A stretch of 64,000 nucleotides of DNA from Thiorhodovibrio frisius (GCF_033954835.1 NZ_CP121471.1:5140501-5204500), one strand, 5' to 3'; positions 42,966-52,841 are shown, counted from the first letter of the stretch. The notes: generated by a model not told the origin, from the sequence alone. Translations and numbers: made by a program.

Positions 42966-43681
42966 AAATTGTCGGCATCGTCCAGGCTCGCATGGGAGCA
43001 ACCCGTCTGCCAAATAAAATGATGCTTTGCTTGCATGGCTATCCGGTAGTGGAATGGGTATTTAAACGGGTGAGTCAGGCATCAACGCTTGATGCACTCA
43101 TCTTTGCGCTGCCCACGACCGCTGCCGACGATCTGCTCGCCGATTATTTAACAGGACTGGGAGCAACGGTTGCCCGTGGTTCGGAGACGGATGTCCTCAG
43201 CCGTTTTCACAGCGCTGCCAACGCGGCAGAGGCGACAGCCGTGGTGCGCGTCTGCGCGGATAACCCGCTTGTTTCCGCCACGGAAATTGACCGATTAGTT
43301 GGGTTTTATCGGCAAGGTGGCCATCGCTATGCTTACAATCATATCCCAAAAGGTAACAGTTATCCCAATGGTCTTGGTGCCGAAATTGCTTCCATGGAAT
43401 TATTGGATGGGCTGCATCGCGAGGCAACCTCGACAAAGCATCGCGAACACATATTTTCTTATTTATGGGATCAACTCGAAAAAGGCGATCATCCACCCGG
43501 TACCATCGATCCTTCCGACAAACGTTTAGCTCATCCGGAATTGTCATTGGATCTTGACACAATGGATGATTATCGGCGGTTGCTGGCGCTTGATCTGTAT
43601 CCAGAGATGTCAGCAATCGAAATTGTTAATGCTGCCCTGCATATAAAGCACGGTACGCTCAATGGAACCAAGTTTAGCTGA
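42962..43681 (+). CDS. SpsF-like cytidylyltransferase
   Basis: This 239-residue protein opens with IVGIVQARMGATRLPNKMM, the nucleotide-binding loop of SpsF/CMP-Kdo-type transferases, and has VVRVCADNPLVSATEIDRLV, a variant of the metal-binding D-x-P stretch, and a terminal LDLDTMDDYRRL. SpsF proteins accompany nonulosonic-acid and spore-coat sugar clusters. With the degenerate loop in the fusion protein two genes upstream, this enzyme may be the one that makes the CMP-sugar. That link is inference. Confidence 0.8.
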   Translation: MKIVGIVQARMGATRLPNKMMLCLHGYPVVEWVFKRVSQASTLDALIFALPTTAADDLLADYLTGLGATVARGSETDVLSRFHSAANAAEATAVVRVCADNPLVSATEIDRLVGFYRQGGHRYAYNHIPKGNSYPNGLGAEIASMELLDGLHREATSTKHREHIFSYLWDQLEKGDHPPGTIDPSDKRLAHPELSLDLDTMDDYRRLLALDLYPEMSAIEIVNAALHIKHGTLNGTKFS

Positions 43682-43746
43682 TTATTTAGGATACGAGGTT
43701 CTGTGGCGCAAAAAATAGACAGATTAAGGATAAAAGGGTAATTTCA

Positions 43747-44808
43747 GTGAAACTTACCGAAATCATTGTATCCCCAAATGCGAAAACACCCTTTCCAACC
43801 CCCCCTTATCTGATCGCCGAAGCCGGCGTCAATCACGAGGGCAACATGGATCTGGCTTACCGTCTGATTAACGAAGCCAAGGAAGGCGGCGCCGACGCCA
43901 TCAAATTTCAAACCTACAAGGCCGAAACCCTGGCCGCGAAAGAGTCGCCCGCATATTGGGATCTTACCCAGGAGCCGACCCCCAGCCAATACGAATTGTT
44001 TCAAAAATACGATAAATTCTGGAAAACCGAATACGAGGCACTGGCTCGGCATTGCCAAACCGTCGGCATCGAATTCTTGAGCACCCCATTCGATCTGGCC
44101 TCGGCGCGCTTTCTCAACGACCTGATGAGTGTTTTTAAGATCGCCTCCTCTGATCTCAACAACAAACCCCTGATCGACGCGCTATGCAGTTATGGCAAAC
44201 CGATATTGCTCTCCACTGGTGCTGCCCACCTGTGGGAAATCGAGCAGACGTTGAGTTGGATTGATACACAAGGAAACCCGGTCGCATTGCTCCACTGCAT
44301 CCTGAACTACCCAACCGAGGATAGCAATGCCAATCTCGCGATGATTCCAACATTAGCTCGCAAATTCCCCGAACGGGTCATCGGCTATTCCGATCACACG
44401 CTGCCCAAGGACATGAAAACCCTGGAAGTCGCCACATTGCTGGGCGCCCAAATTCTGGAAAAGCACTTCACCTATGATAAAACCCGACCCGGCAACGATC
44501 ACTACCATGCGATGGACAAGGCCGATCTTCAACGCTTTCATGGTCGAATGAATCGCCTGTTACCGCTGCTCGGCAATCCGCGTAAACAACCACTTCCCAG
44601 CGAAGCACCCGCGCGCGCCTACGCGCGCCGCAGCCTGGTCGCCGCCCGTGCCATTCCGGCGGGAAAGCGTATCGATCCCGCCGATCTGACCTGGAAGCGC
44701 CCTGCCACCGGTATCGACCCGCGCGACTATGATCAACTCCTCGGGCAAATGGCCGCCGTGGAGATCGCCGCCGACCACATTCTCCAATGGAACCTGTTTC
44801 GTGACTGA
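43747..44808 (+). CDS. NeuB-family nonulosonate synthase
   Basis: This 353-residue protein has the NeuB TIM barrel (LIAEAGVNHEGNMDLAYRL, ADAIKFQTYKAE, EFLSTPFDLASARFL, FKIASSDLNN, GYSDHTLPKDM, ILEKHFTYDKTRPGNDH) and a C-terminal SAF antifreeze-like domain (ARRSLVAARAIPAGKRI). It condenses phosphoenolpyruvate with a hexosamine-type sugar to a nine-carbon 2-keto-3-deoxy acid. Which sugar is unknown; no NeuC, PseB or PseC gene is in the window. The GTG start has AAAGGG nearby. The 65-base gap before it is the largest in this operon. Confidence 0.88.
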   Translation: MKLTEIIVSPNAKTPFPTPPYLIAEAGVNHEGNMDLAYRLINEAKEGGADAIKFQTYKAETLAAKESPAYWDLTQEPTPSQYELFQKYDKFWKTEYEALARHCQTVGIEFLSTPFDLASARFLNDLMSVFKIASSDLNNKPLIDALCSYGKPILLSTGAAHLWEIEQTLSWIDTQGNPVALLHCILNYPTEDSNANLAMIPTLARKFPERVIGYSDHTLPKDMKTLEVATLLGAQILEKHFTYDKTRPGNDHYHAMDKADLQRFHGRMNRLLPLLGNPRKQPLPSEAPARAYARRSLVAARAIPAGKRIDPADLTWKRPATGIDPRDYDQLLGQMAAVEIAADHILQWNLFRD

Positions 44809-46108
44809 TCGCACAGCGTTGATCGACCGCTATCTAAAGCGGCTCTTTCCCATTACCCGCAGTCTCACCGGGCCGGGAAATCGCGAGACGCTGCGCATTT
44901 TGCAGGAAATCGCGCCGCTTGCCATCAAGGAATATCCCTCGGGAACTCCCGTCTATGACTGGATCATTCCCCCCGAATGGCAGGTGCGGGATGCTTATAT
45001 CACGAATCGGCATGGTCAGCGTATAGTGGACTTCCAAGCCAGCAACCTCCACCTGGTCAGCTACAGCGAAGCAATCGACGCCACCCTCGATTTTGCCGAA
45101 CTGACACCGCATCTGCATGTTCACCCCAGCCTGCCTACCGCAATTCCATATCGAACCAGTTACTATCAACGCGATTGGGGATTTTGTCTCACCCAGGATC
45201 AATACCGGCAGCTTGAAGAGGCAGGCACGGATCTGCATGTGCGCATCGACAGTGCCGTTGATGCCCAGGGTAGCCTGACTGTGGGTGAACTGCTGATCCC
45301 TGGCGAACTGAAGCAAGAAATTTTGATCTCCACTTACATCTGTCATCCGTCGCTGGCTAATGACAACCTCAGCGGCATGGTGCTAACGGCATTTCTCGCC
45401 CAGGCGTTGCTGGAATCACGCAAATTACAGCACAGTTACCGAATCATTTTCGTTCCCGAAACCATTGGCGCCATCGCTTATTGCGCCATGAACGAAGCTG
45501 CCATGAAGCGCATTGACACCGGTCTGGTCGTCACCACCGTTGGCGGTCCCGGTGCTTTTGGTTACAAGCAAAGCTTCGATCCCGATCATCCGATCAATGC
45601 CCTGATTGAAGAAACCTTTCATGCGACCGATACAGAGTTTATTCGCTATCCATTTGACATTCACGGCAGCGACGAGCGCCAATATTCTTCGCAAGGCTTT
45701 CGCATCAATGTGGCAACAATTACCAAAGATAAGTACTACGAATACGATGTTTACCATAGCTCCCTGGATAATCTCGCGTTCATCTCCGCAGACGCAGTTG
45801 GACAATCTCTGACATTGTATATGTCGTTAATTCAGCATCTCGATGCCAACCAGTGTTATCGTAATCGTTATCCAAACTGCGAGACAATGCTCTCCAAGCA
45901 CGCGCTTTATCCCACAATCGGCGGCTGCCTGCTACCCCGGCAATTGGATCGCACCGAACTAAATTGGATACTCTGGCTCTTGTTTTGGTGCGACGGTCAA
46001 CGTTCTCTGCACCAAATCGCCCAACAACTGGAAGTGCCCATGCGTGTTCTCCTGCCTGCGGTGGAAAGGCTCTTGGCCAAAGGCTTGTTGGAACGGGTTG
46101 CCGAATGA
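44801..46108 (+). CDS. DUF4910-type aminopeptidase-like protein
   Basis: This 435-residue protein has an N-terminal RYLKRLFPITRSLTGPGNRETL and a zinc-peptidase-like core (STYICHPSLANDNLSGMVL, GAIAYCAMNE, FDIHGSDERQYSSQGFRI), ending in a winged-helix-like region (WCDGQRSLHQIAQQLEVPM). This matches the DUF2172/DUF4910 family related to M28 peptidases. Members recur in sugar clusters with NeuB-like genes, where they may deacylate or hydrolyse an amide of the sugar rather than a peptide. GTG 44801 overlaps the NeuB stop by eight bases. Confidence 0.82.
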   Translation: MTDRTALIDRYLKRLFPITRSLTGPGNRETLRILQEIAPLAIKEYPSGTPVYDWIIPPEWQVRDAYITNRHGQRIVDFQASNLHLVSYSEAIDATLDFAELTPHLHVHPSLPTAIPYRTSYYQRDWGFCLTQDQYRQLEEAGTDLHVRIDSAVDAQGSLTVGELLIPGELKQEILISTYICHPSLANDNLSGMVLTAFLAQALLESRKLQHSYRIIFVPETIGAIAYCAMNEAAMKRIDTGLVVTTVGGPGAFGYKQSFDPDHPINALIEETFHATDTEFIRYPFDIHGSDERQYSSQGFRINVATITKDKYYEYDVYHSSLDNLAFISADAVGQSLTLYMSLIQHLDANQCYRNRYPNCETMLSKHALYPTIGGCLLPRQLDRTELNWILWLLFWCDGQRSLHQIAQQLEVPMRVLLPAVERLLAKGLLERVAE

Positions 46109-47091
46109 GTAAATACACGATTGAACCAGTAAAAGACAGTAAAGCATGGAATTCCTTTGTCGATGCCTCCCCGCAAGGGACGCTGTTCTCCAAGACTTAT
46201 TATCTGGATGCCGCGGTCTCTCACTGGCAAATGTACTGGATTTGCAAAGGGCAGCAGGTAAAAGCTGGTCTTTGTTTGGTGCTTCACGAATTAGAAACAT
46301 CGGTGATTCTGGATGACTTAGTTATCTATAATGGCCTGCTTTTTGCCCCCGATGGCGAACAAAAAGCCGCCAAGGCGCGATTGGAGCGGTTTGCGATCAC
46401 GGAATTTGTCATCGCCTGGCTCACTGAGCACTACTGTGATATTGCACTGGCATTGGCGCCGCAATTTGAGGATATGCGCCCCTTTCTTTGGCATCGTTAT
46501 CATTCGGATCGGGATGCTGATAAATTTCACTTGGATCTGCGCTACACCAGCTATCTGGATATTTATACACTCGCCAATTCCCGAGATCCCCTTACCAGCG
46601 CATTGTTTGTTCAATTAGAAGCGATTCGTCAGCGCAACATTCGCGAAGCAATCAAGATCGGCGCGAGCACGATGTTAGAAGGGAATGGAACGCAATTTTG
46701 CCACGATTATGCTGTCCTGATGCAGCACCAGGGGCAACCGCAAGAGAACGGCAAGCTCAGACGCATGGCGCACCTCATTGACCAACTTCTGAATGACGGC
46801 TGTGCAATGATGTTCCAAACTGGCATTCCGCCGGATCAGCAGCCCATCTACTCAACCGTTTTCGCCTGGGATCGCAAGCGTGCCTACTATCTCTTCGGCG
46901 CCCCGGCCCCAGGTGCCAGCAGCCGCTTCATGGGCACCATTGCGTTTTGGGATGCGTTTTGCTGGCTTGCCCATCAAGGGATACGAATCGTCGATCTCGA
47001 AGGCGCAAACAGTCCGCAACGAGGTTGGTTCAAGTTAAGCTTTGGCGGCGATCTTCGCCCCTATTATCAAGTTGATAAACATGCCAAGTAG
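46105..47091 (+). CDS. FemAB/GNAT-like acyltransferase
   Basis: This 328-residue protein has a GNAT-like double domain (IEPVKDSKAWNSFVDASPQG at the N-terminus; AYYLFGAPAPGASSRFMGTIAFWDAFCWLAHQGIRIVDLEG near the end), as in FemAB-related and PEP-CTERM-associated acyltransferases. It may N-acylate the amino sugar made by the kdn or neu-type genes. ATG 46105 overlaps the previous stop; its end overlaps the methyltransferase start by 11 bases. Confidence 0.7.
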   Translation: MSKYTIEPVKDSKAWNSFVDASPQGTLFSKTYYLDAAVSHWQMYWICKGQQVKAGLCLVLHELETSVILDDLVIYNGLLFAPDGEQKAAKARLERFAITEFVIAWLTEHYCDIALALAPQFEDMRPFLWHRYHSDRDADKFHLDLRYTSYLDIYTLANSRDPLTSALFVQLEAIRQRNIREAIKIGASTMLEGNGTQFCHDYAVLMQHQGQPQENGKLRRMAHLIDQLLNDGCAMMFQTGIPPDQQPIYSTVFAWDRKRAYYLFGAPAPGASSRFMGTIAFWDAFCWLAHQGIRIVDLEGANSPQRGWFKLSFGGDLRPYYQVDKHAK

Positions 47092-47740
47092 CGACTATCA
47101 CGATTATGTTATCAAAAATGGCAAGCTGATCGGCGCATTTGATGCCATGTACCAGCATGCCGCCGACATTCCCTGGCATCAGGATCGCACAGCGCACGCG
47201 ATTTTTTCGGAGATTGATCTCGCGATTTTGGCACACTTTCAGCGCCGTTTCGGATTAATGACGATACTTGAAGTGGGATGTGGACTCGGCTATTTCGCCG
47301 AGCGGTTGCACCGTAAACTTGGGGGGGGGGGGGGGGTACAAATAGTCGGTATGGATATCTCGGCAACTGCGGTTGACAAGGCAAAATCCCTGTTTCCTGA
47401 AATTGAATTTCAGGTTGTCGATCTGCTTGGTGTCAATATGCTCACCAACGCCCGAACATTTGACTTGGTCATCGCCAAAGAAATTTTCTGGTATTTCCTT
47501 GCCGATGTTGAGCAATGTTGTGCCAACATGGCCAGTCTTTCGCATCAATATCTGTATTTTTCGCAATCCTTTCCGGAATCTTCATCCTTTTTTGGCAGCG
47601 ATCGATTTCCGAACGCGATCGCACTGGAAAAATTTTTATCCCAGCGATTTGAGACGCTGCACATCACGATTGAACGTGATGCCCAGTTTGGGGGAAGGGA
47701 ACTCTTACATTGTTTTGCCCAAAAGCATTCAGCCAAATGA
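47081..47740 (+). CDS. Class I SAM methyltransferase with poly-G tract (phase-variable candidate)
   Basis: This 219-residue methyltransferase has motif I ILEVGCGLGYFAERL, a second strand IVGMDISATAVDKAKS and motif IV DLVIAKEIFWYF. Between motifs I and II the coding strand has 16 consecutive G (47321-47336), encoding five glycines in frame. Loss or gain of one G would cut the protein at about residue 90. The gene sits in a tight operon between the acyltransferase and radical SAM genes. Substrate unknown, probably a surface sugar. A sequencing error at the tract cannot be excluded. Confidence 0.8.
   Translation: MPSSDYHDYVIKNGKLIGAFDAMYQHAADIPWHQDRTAHAIFSEIDLAILAHFQRRFGLMTILEVGCGLGYFAERLHRKLGGGGGVQIVGMDISATAVDKAKSLFPEIEFQVVDLLGVNMLTNARTFDLVIAKEIFWYFLADVEQCCANMASLSHQYLYFSQSFPESSSFFGSDRFPNAIALEKFLSQRFETLHITIERDAQFGGRELLHCFAQKHSAK
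47321..47336 (+). repeat. 16-base poly-G tract inside a methyltransferase gene
   Basis: Sixteen consecutive G in the coding strand, in frame in this copy. Such tracts in surface-sugar genes are classic slipped-strand switches. Confidence 0.95.
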
Positions 47741-48810
47741 TAACTCCTCGTTATATTCCAATCAATAAAGGGCATTTTGACCTAGATACTCCGGAGCGGA
47801 TTGGCGAATTCCATCGCAAACTTGCCAGCGGCTGGGAAAATGACTATGCAGACTACCGGCAGTTATGGAAGGAACTGCCCCAAAAGCAAGTGATTCGCGA
47901 TTATCCGTTGTTGGTGGATTTGGAACTGGCCTCCGCATGCAACTTAAAATGTCCGATGTGTTATACCATCACCCCGGCATTTAAAAACACAGTGAAAAAG
48001 GGGTTTATGGATTATGCCTTGTTTACCGAAATTGTCGATGAAATTGCCGATCATATTTATGCTCTTCGCTTAAGTTTTCGCGGTGAACCAACACTCCATA
48101 AACGATTTCTCGACTGCCTGCGGTATGCCAAGCAACGCGGGATCCGTGAAGTGTCCATGTTGACGAACGGCGCTTTTCTTGAAGCCGATTTTTTTCAAGA
48201 AATGGCTCATGCCGGGATGGACTGGATTACCATTTCTGTCGATGGGACAGATGAGGAATATAACCGGATCCGCTACCCACTCACTTTTGCCGATACCTTG
48301 CGTCGAATCGAGGAAATCCACGACTTCAAGCAACGGCATGACTTAACGAAACCTGTAATAAAAGTACAAGGCGTTTGGCCAGCGATACGTCCAAACCCAA
48401 CGCAATATTATGAAACCTTAGCGCCGGTCACAGACCTTGTCGCCTATAATCCACTAATCGACTATTTGCGAGAAGATGCCGACATTCTTTACGAAGACAA
48501 GTTTTCCTGCCCACAGCTTTATCAGCGAATCGTTGTTGGCAGCGATGGGCAAGTGTTGATGTGTTCTAATGATGAAGATAACGATCACGTTGTCGGCAAT
48601 GCGAATCGACAAACAATCCATCAGGTTTGGCATGGCGACAAGCTTAATTCAATTCGTGAAGTACACAAAATTACCAATGAATTTAAGAAAATGAAAGCTT
48701 GTCGCCAATGTTATTACCCGCGAACGGCTAAGCCAAATGAGATTGCCGAAGTGTCCGGTCGAAGGATCAAAATAGAAAATTACATCAATCGTGTCCAGAT
48801 AATTCGATAA
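47737..48810 (+). CDS. Radical SAM/SPASM-type enzyme
   Basis: This 357-residue protein has the radical SAM cluster motif ACNLKCPMCYT (Cys-x3-Cys-x2-Cys) at about residue 70, LSFRGEPTLHKRF and SMLTNGAFL of the barrel, and a C-terminal auxiliary-cluster region with CPQLYQRIVVGSDGQVLMC and CRQCYYPR. SPASM-type proteins in polysaccharide clusters modify sugars or lipids by radical chemistry. ATG 47737 overlaps the methyltransferase stop. It ends the 12-gene run that began at 35099. Confidence 0.85.
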   Translation: MITPRYIPINKGHFDLDTPERIGEFHRKLASGWENDYADYRQLWKELPQKQVIRDYPLLVDLELASACNLKCPMCYTITPAFKNTVKKGFMDYALFTEIVDEIADHIYALRLSFRGEPTLHKRFLDCLRYAKQRGIREVSMLTNGAFLEADFFQEMAHAGMDWITISVDGTDEEYNRIRYPLTFADTLRRIEEIHDFKQRHDLTKPVIKVQGVWPAIRPNPTQYYETLAPVTDLVAYNPLIDYLREDADILYEDKFSCPQLYQRIVVGSDGQVLMCSNDEDNDHVVGNANRQTIHQVWHGDKLNSIREVHKITNEFKKMKACRQCYYPRTAKPNEIAEVSGRRIKIENYINRVQIIR

Positions 48811-49166
48811 TCACCGTGGCTAAAAAGGTAGGAATGAATCTAACTGAAACCAATTGCCCTCTTGATAGGCTTGGAATATCTTGGATAAGTTCTAAGTCAT
48901 AAAGTAGAGGTTGCGCCAACAATAATACGAAGCAAAATATCTAGCGCGATGATGTTGGCGAGCCAAAGAAACCGTTAGGGTTCGAGCTGTGGCGTCCGGC
49001 TCGTTGTTGTGTGGGTTAATGAAAATTAAGAAATATTCAGTTTTGGAAGGAAGTACGAAAAGTCAAATCCGGTGAAAAACGATCGCAGCTTTTTGAATTT
49101 TTGTTGAAACAACATGCTATTTGAAATCAGTCTGTTTAAATTTGTTGGTAGAAGAAAGAGGTGGTG
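48811..49166. other. AT-rich intergenic region before the LIC12162-like gene
   Basis: No gene supported. It is AT-rich and probably carries the promoter of the next transcription unit. Several TTGAA-like and TA-rich motifs are present, but none forms a decisive promoter pair. AGAGG lies just before ATG 49167. Confidence 0.35.
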
Positions 49167-50831
49167 ATGCCGGGGGCGTATTGGGATAAAGCTAAAGTAT
49201 CTGAAGCTCTCTCAGATATTGAGTCAATTCGTTGTCGCGCTTTAATTTATTTTAAGGAAATTTTGAATGAGTTCCAGGGAGTTAATCAGTCGATAGAATA
49301 TTATGATATGATTGCTGGCAGTTGGCTTGAACATTTTGTACATGTTGTCTATGCATCTGCTTTAGCGGATGCAGACGCGGCTGAGCGAGAAAATGGAACG
49401 TGCTCGGTTCCAATTTGCATTAACCATGATTCGTTTTTAAACCAACTAACCGATGAGACGTTTCACATCTCGCTGGGGAAAAATATCAGAGCACTGCAAA
49501 CGCGCAATGCAGCAATTAACGCTTGGATTTTTTGCCCAGTAAAAGCGGCGGCAAAAGAACCAATAGCGAAAACAGTTAGGCCTGCCAAAATCGATAGAAT
49601 AGTACATCGCTTGAAATCAGATGCTAAAAAAATTGCGCAATCCGCACATCAACTTTCTAAACGAAATTTTCGCATAATAGAAAGGCGTCCTGGTTCTCCT
49701 GCCGTTTTGTTCGTTCAACCCTACTTTAAAGCGGCTCCAAACGATATTGACGATGTCAAAAATCGATGGCGACACTGGGCGCGTTTTGATGATTTACGCT
49801 ATTCCATTCAAGTGGCAACGGTAATTGATTCGCGTTGGCGGAAGGAAAAAGCGAGTCACGCCTTACCGGCAGCGAGTATCATCGATATTGTTAAAGTGTT
49901 ATTGCCTCTCTACATTCCGATTGTCTTGCTTGAAGGATTAAGCGAGTATCGCAATACGCTTTTTAAGCTGCCAGTTGCGATGGTGCGTCCAAAGGTGCTT
50001 TATAGTGCAAATGCATTGCATAACAACCTGTCATTCAATCTATTGGCAGCAGAGTGGTGTCGAGAAGGGACGCGATTATTCTACCACCAGCACGGTGGTG
50101 GTTATGGCATCGATCAGATAAATATACCAGAAGAAGTTGAAGTGAGGGTCGCGAGTCGGTTCTTCACATGGGGCTGGTCTCGGGATGAAAAGAAGGTAAG
50201 CCCGCTTCGGCCCCCGATGCCTCATGCACCTCAAAGAAAACGAAATGTTGTATTATTAAATTGCGTAAATTATCCGAAAAGCGTGTATCGTATTCAATAT
50301 CAGCCAATGCCTGGCACAATCGAAAATATGCATCGCCAAACCCTGGATTTACTCGCTCAGATTAAGTATTTGAAAAATTTGTTGGTGCGTCCCTATTTTA
50401 ATGATTATGGCTGGGGCTTTGCGAATGCGATGCGCAAAGCAGCACCAAATGCCGACTTTGATGATCGATCTGTATCGAGTTTCGTGCGATTCGCGCAAAG
50501 TCGCTTGGTCATTCACAATTATCTTGGCACGAGTTATCTGGAAACATTAGCCTTGAATATTCCAACCATCTGTTTTTACGACGATAACATTTATTGTTTC
50601 CGCGATGCCGCAATACCCTATATGGATGCGTTAGAAGCGGTTGGTATTCTTCATCGCTCCGGAAGATCAGCAGCTAATATGGTCAACGACATCGCTCGTG
50701 CGCCGGAGTCCTGGTGGCAAAGCAGCGAGGTACAATCAGCGCGACAGGCTTTTATTGAAAATTACGCGAACTTTTCGATGGAATGGAAACAGGAATGGCC
50801 TGATTTTTTTCACAAGATGTTGGGTGACTAG
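49167..50831 (+). CDS. LIC12162-like surface polysaccharide transferase
   Basis: This 554-residue protein has the hallmark FYHQHGGGYGIDQINIPEEVEVRVA followed by FFTWGWSRDE, and an N-terminal YYDMIAGSWLEHFVHVVYAS, matching the LIC12162 (TIGR04331) family of putative transferases in surface-glycan clusters. A later stretch (FVRFAQSRLVIHNYLGTSYLETLALNIPTICFYD) looks like the CDP-glycerol/capsule-transferase fold. Acceptor unknown. ATG 49167 has AGAGG close upstream; in-frame GTGs lie at 49161 and 49164. Confidence 0.78.
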   Translation: MPGAYWDKAKVSEALSDIESIRCRALIYFKEILNEFQGVNQSIEYYDMIAGSWLEHFVHVVYASALADADAAERENGTCSVPICINHDSFLNQLTDETFHISLGKNIRALQTRNAAINAWIFCPVKAAAKEPIAKTVRPAKIDRIVHRLKSDAKKIAQSAHQLSKRNFRIIERRPGSPAVLFVQPYFKAAPNDIDDVKNRWRHWARFDDLRYSIQVATVIDSRWRKEKASHALPAASIIDIVKVLLPLYIPIVLLEGLSEYRNTLFKLPVAMVRPKVLYSANALHNNLSFNLLAAEWCREGTRLFYHQHGGGYGIDQINIPEEVEVRVASRFFTWGWSRDEKKVSPLRPPMPHAPQRKRNVVLLNCVNYPKSVYRIQYQPMPGTIENMHRQTLDLLAQIKYLKNLLVRPYFNDYGWGFANAMRKAAPNADFDDRSVSSFVRFAQSRLVIHNYLGTSYLETLALNIPTICFYDDNIYCFRDAAIPYMDALEAVGILHRSGRSAANMVNDIARAPESWWQSSEVQSARQAFIENYANFSMEWKQEWPDFFHKMLGD

Positions 50832-50944
50832 ATGCGCTTCAATAGGCGATGGTTTGATGGCCGTGTAAACGGACGCATTAGGCTGATTAGCGATGCGGCC
50901 AAGTTTTTCAGAAGAATCCTAAACAAATAGTTTTTAATATTCGA

Positions 50945-51931
50945 ATGATACCCCAAGCCCTCATCACCACGATCCCCTTCGCCGAAAAAAACCGGCTGCC
51001 GCTGGAACTATTGGAAGCCGCCGGTATTGCCTATACGTTCAACCCGTTGGGGCGCAAGCTCAAGGAAGCCGAACTGGCCGGGATGGTGGCCGATGTCGAT
51101 GCCCTGATTGCCGGCACCGAACCGATTACGGATCGGGTTATGGCCGCCGCGCCAAAACTGAAACTGATTTCGCGTGTGGGGATCGGTCTCGATAGCGTCG
51201 ATCTGCTTGCGGCGGAGCGACGCGGTATCCAGGTCAGCTACAGCCCGGAAGCCCCTGGGCCGGCGGTGGCGGAACTGACCATCGGCCTGATGCTGGCGCT
51301 CTTGCGGCATGTGCATGTTGCAAATGCCCAACTGCACCGGGGCGAATGGCAGCGGTATTTTGGACGCCGCATTCCGGAGTTAACGATCGGGGTGATCGGC
51401 GTTGGACGGATCGGCGGTCGCGTGCTGCGGCGTTTGGCGGCATTCGGGACACCCCGGATACTGGTCAACGATCTTACGCCAAAACCGCATGTGGCAGATC
51501 AACTCAAGTTGGAATGGGTCGATAAGGAAACCATTTACCGGGAGGCCGATGTCATCAGTCTGCACTTGCCCTTGACCGCACAAACAAAAAATATGATTCG
51601 CAACGCGCAACTTCAACAAATGAAGCCGGATGCCGTTATCCTCAATACTGCCCGCGGCGGCATTGTCAACGAGCAGGATCTGGCGCGGGTCCTCAGCGCA
51701 GGACATCTCGCGGGTGCGGCGATCGATGTGTTTGAACAGGAACCTTACGCCGGCGAACTGGCGGGTATCGAGCGTTGTCTCTTGACCGCACACATGGGAT
51801 CGATGTCTGTCGATTGCCGCACCAAAATGGAAATTGAGGCTACCGAGGAAGTGGTACGCCTGTTCACAGGACAGCCGCTGATGAAACGGGTACCAGAGGA
51901 AGAATATGCTGTTCAGCGGCAAGGACTCTGA
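50945..51931 (+). CDS. D-2-hydroxyacid dehydrogenase (phosphoglycerate dehydrogenase-like)
   Basis: This 328-residue protein has the NAD motif IGVIGVGRIGGRVL, the catalytic arginine in NTARGGIVNEQDL, glutamate in AIDVFEQEPY and histidine in LTAHMGSMSVD. It shares the SerA/D-2-hydroxyacid dehydrogenase fold but lacks an ACT domain. In this cluster it probably oxidises or reduces a sugar-derived 2-hydroxy or 2-keto acid. It is directly followed by an epimerase gene with no gap. Confidence 0.85.
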   Translation: MIPQALITTIPFAEKNRLPLELLEAAGIAYTFNPLGRKLKEAELAGMVADVDALIAGTEPITDRVMAAAPKLKLISRVGIGLDSVDLLAAERRGIQVSYSPEAPGPAVAELTIGLMLALLRHVHVANAQLHRGEWQRYFGRRIPELTIGVIGVGRIGGRVLRRLAAFGTPRILVNDLTPKPHVADQLKLEWVDKETIYREADVISLHLPLTAQTKNMIRNAQLQQMKPDAVILNTARGGIVNEQDLARVLSAGHLAGAAIDVFEQEPYAGELAGIERCLLTAHMGSMSVDCRTKMEIEATEEVVRLFTGQPLMKRVPEEEYAVQRQGL

Positions 51932-52813
51932 ATGATCAAAGTCTGCGTTTTTGGCGGTGCCGGGTTTCTTGGCAGCCATGTTGCCGATGCCTTGAGCGAT
52001 AAAGGCTATGCGGTGCGGATTTTTGATCGCCAGGATTCGCGCTGGCGGCGCGATGATCAAGATGTAGTGATCGGCGATTTATTAGACAAAAAAGCGGTAA
52101 CTGCTGCTGTAGCCGGGTGTCAAGTCGTTTACAATTTTGCTGCCTTGGCTGATCTGGATGCAGGCTTAAACGACCCGCTCGAAACGATCCGCATCAATAT
52201 CCTTGGCAATGCGCATGTCATGGAGGCCTGTCGGCATCATGACGTACAACGATTCTTCTATGCTAGTTCAGTGTATGTATTTAGCCGTCAAGGCGGCTTT
52301 TACCGTTGCAGTAAGCAAGCATCGGAGCATTATGTTGAGGAGTATCAGCGTGCTTATGGTTTGAACTACACGATTTTACGTTATGGCTCACTCTATGGCC
52401 CTCGCTCCGGTACCAATAACGGTCTTTACCGAATGGTTAAGGATGCCCTGGAAACAGGGAAGCTTTGTTATACCGGCAGTCCGGAGAGTACGCGCGAATA
52501 TATTCATGTCGAGGATGCCGCACGCGCCAGCGTAACGGCCCTTGGCGATGATGCATTTATCAATCAAAGTGTCGTGCTGACAGGGCATGAGCCTATGCGC
52601 GTGCTTGATATGCTGAAAATGCTTGCTGAAATTCTTGGAATTGTCGATGGTGTTGAATTTGTCGCGGGAGAGCAGACGGGGCATTATGTACGTACCCCTT
52701 ATGCTTATCAGCCGAAGCTGGGTCGGAAATATATTCCCCCTTTGCATGTGGATCTCGGGCAGGGGTTGATTCAGCTAATGGAATATATTCGCCATGAGAA
52801 AGGGATGGCTTAA
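51932..52813 (+). CDS. NAD-dependent epimerase/dehydratase
   Basis: This 293-residue extended SDR has [44 protein letters not shown] and the catalytic YRCSKQASEHY (Tyr-x3-Lys). RYGSLYGPRSGTNNGLY follows. It acts on a nucleotide sugar that cannot be named from sequence. Its ATG follows the preceding stop with no spacing. Confidence 0.85.
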   Translation: MIKVCVFGGAGFLGSHVADALSDKGYAVRIFDRQDSRWRRDDQDVVIGDLLDKKAVTAAVAGCQVVYNFAALADLDAGLNDPLETIRINILGNAHVMEACRHHDVQRFFYASSVYVFSRQGGFYRCSKQASEHYVEEYQRAYGLNYTILRYGSLYGPRSGTNNGLYRMVKDALETGKLCYTGSPESTREYIHVEDAARASVTALGDDAFINQSVVLTGHEPMRVLDMLKMLAEILGIVDGVEFVAGEQTGHYVRTPYAYQPKLGRKYIPPLHVDLGQGLIQLMEYIRHEKGMA

Positions 52814-52841
52814 ATTCCTTTTTCAGTTTATAGGTTAATTG

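Noticed and set aside
50832-50930. 32-codon frame beginning MRFNRRWFDGRVNGRIRLI
   Set aside because: Directly follows a stop codon, but is short, very basic and without a ribosome site or homologue I know.
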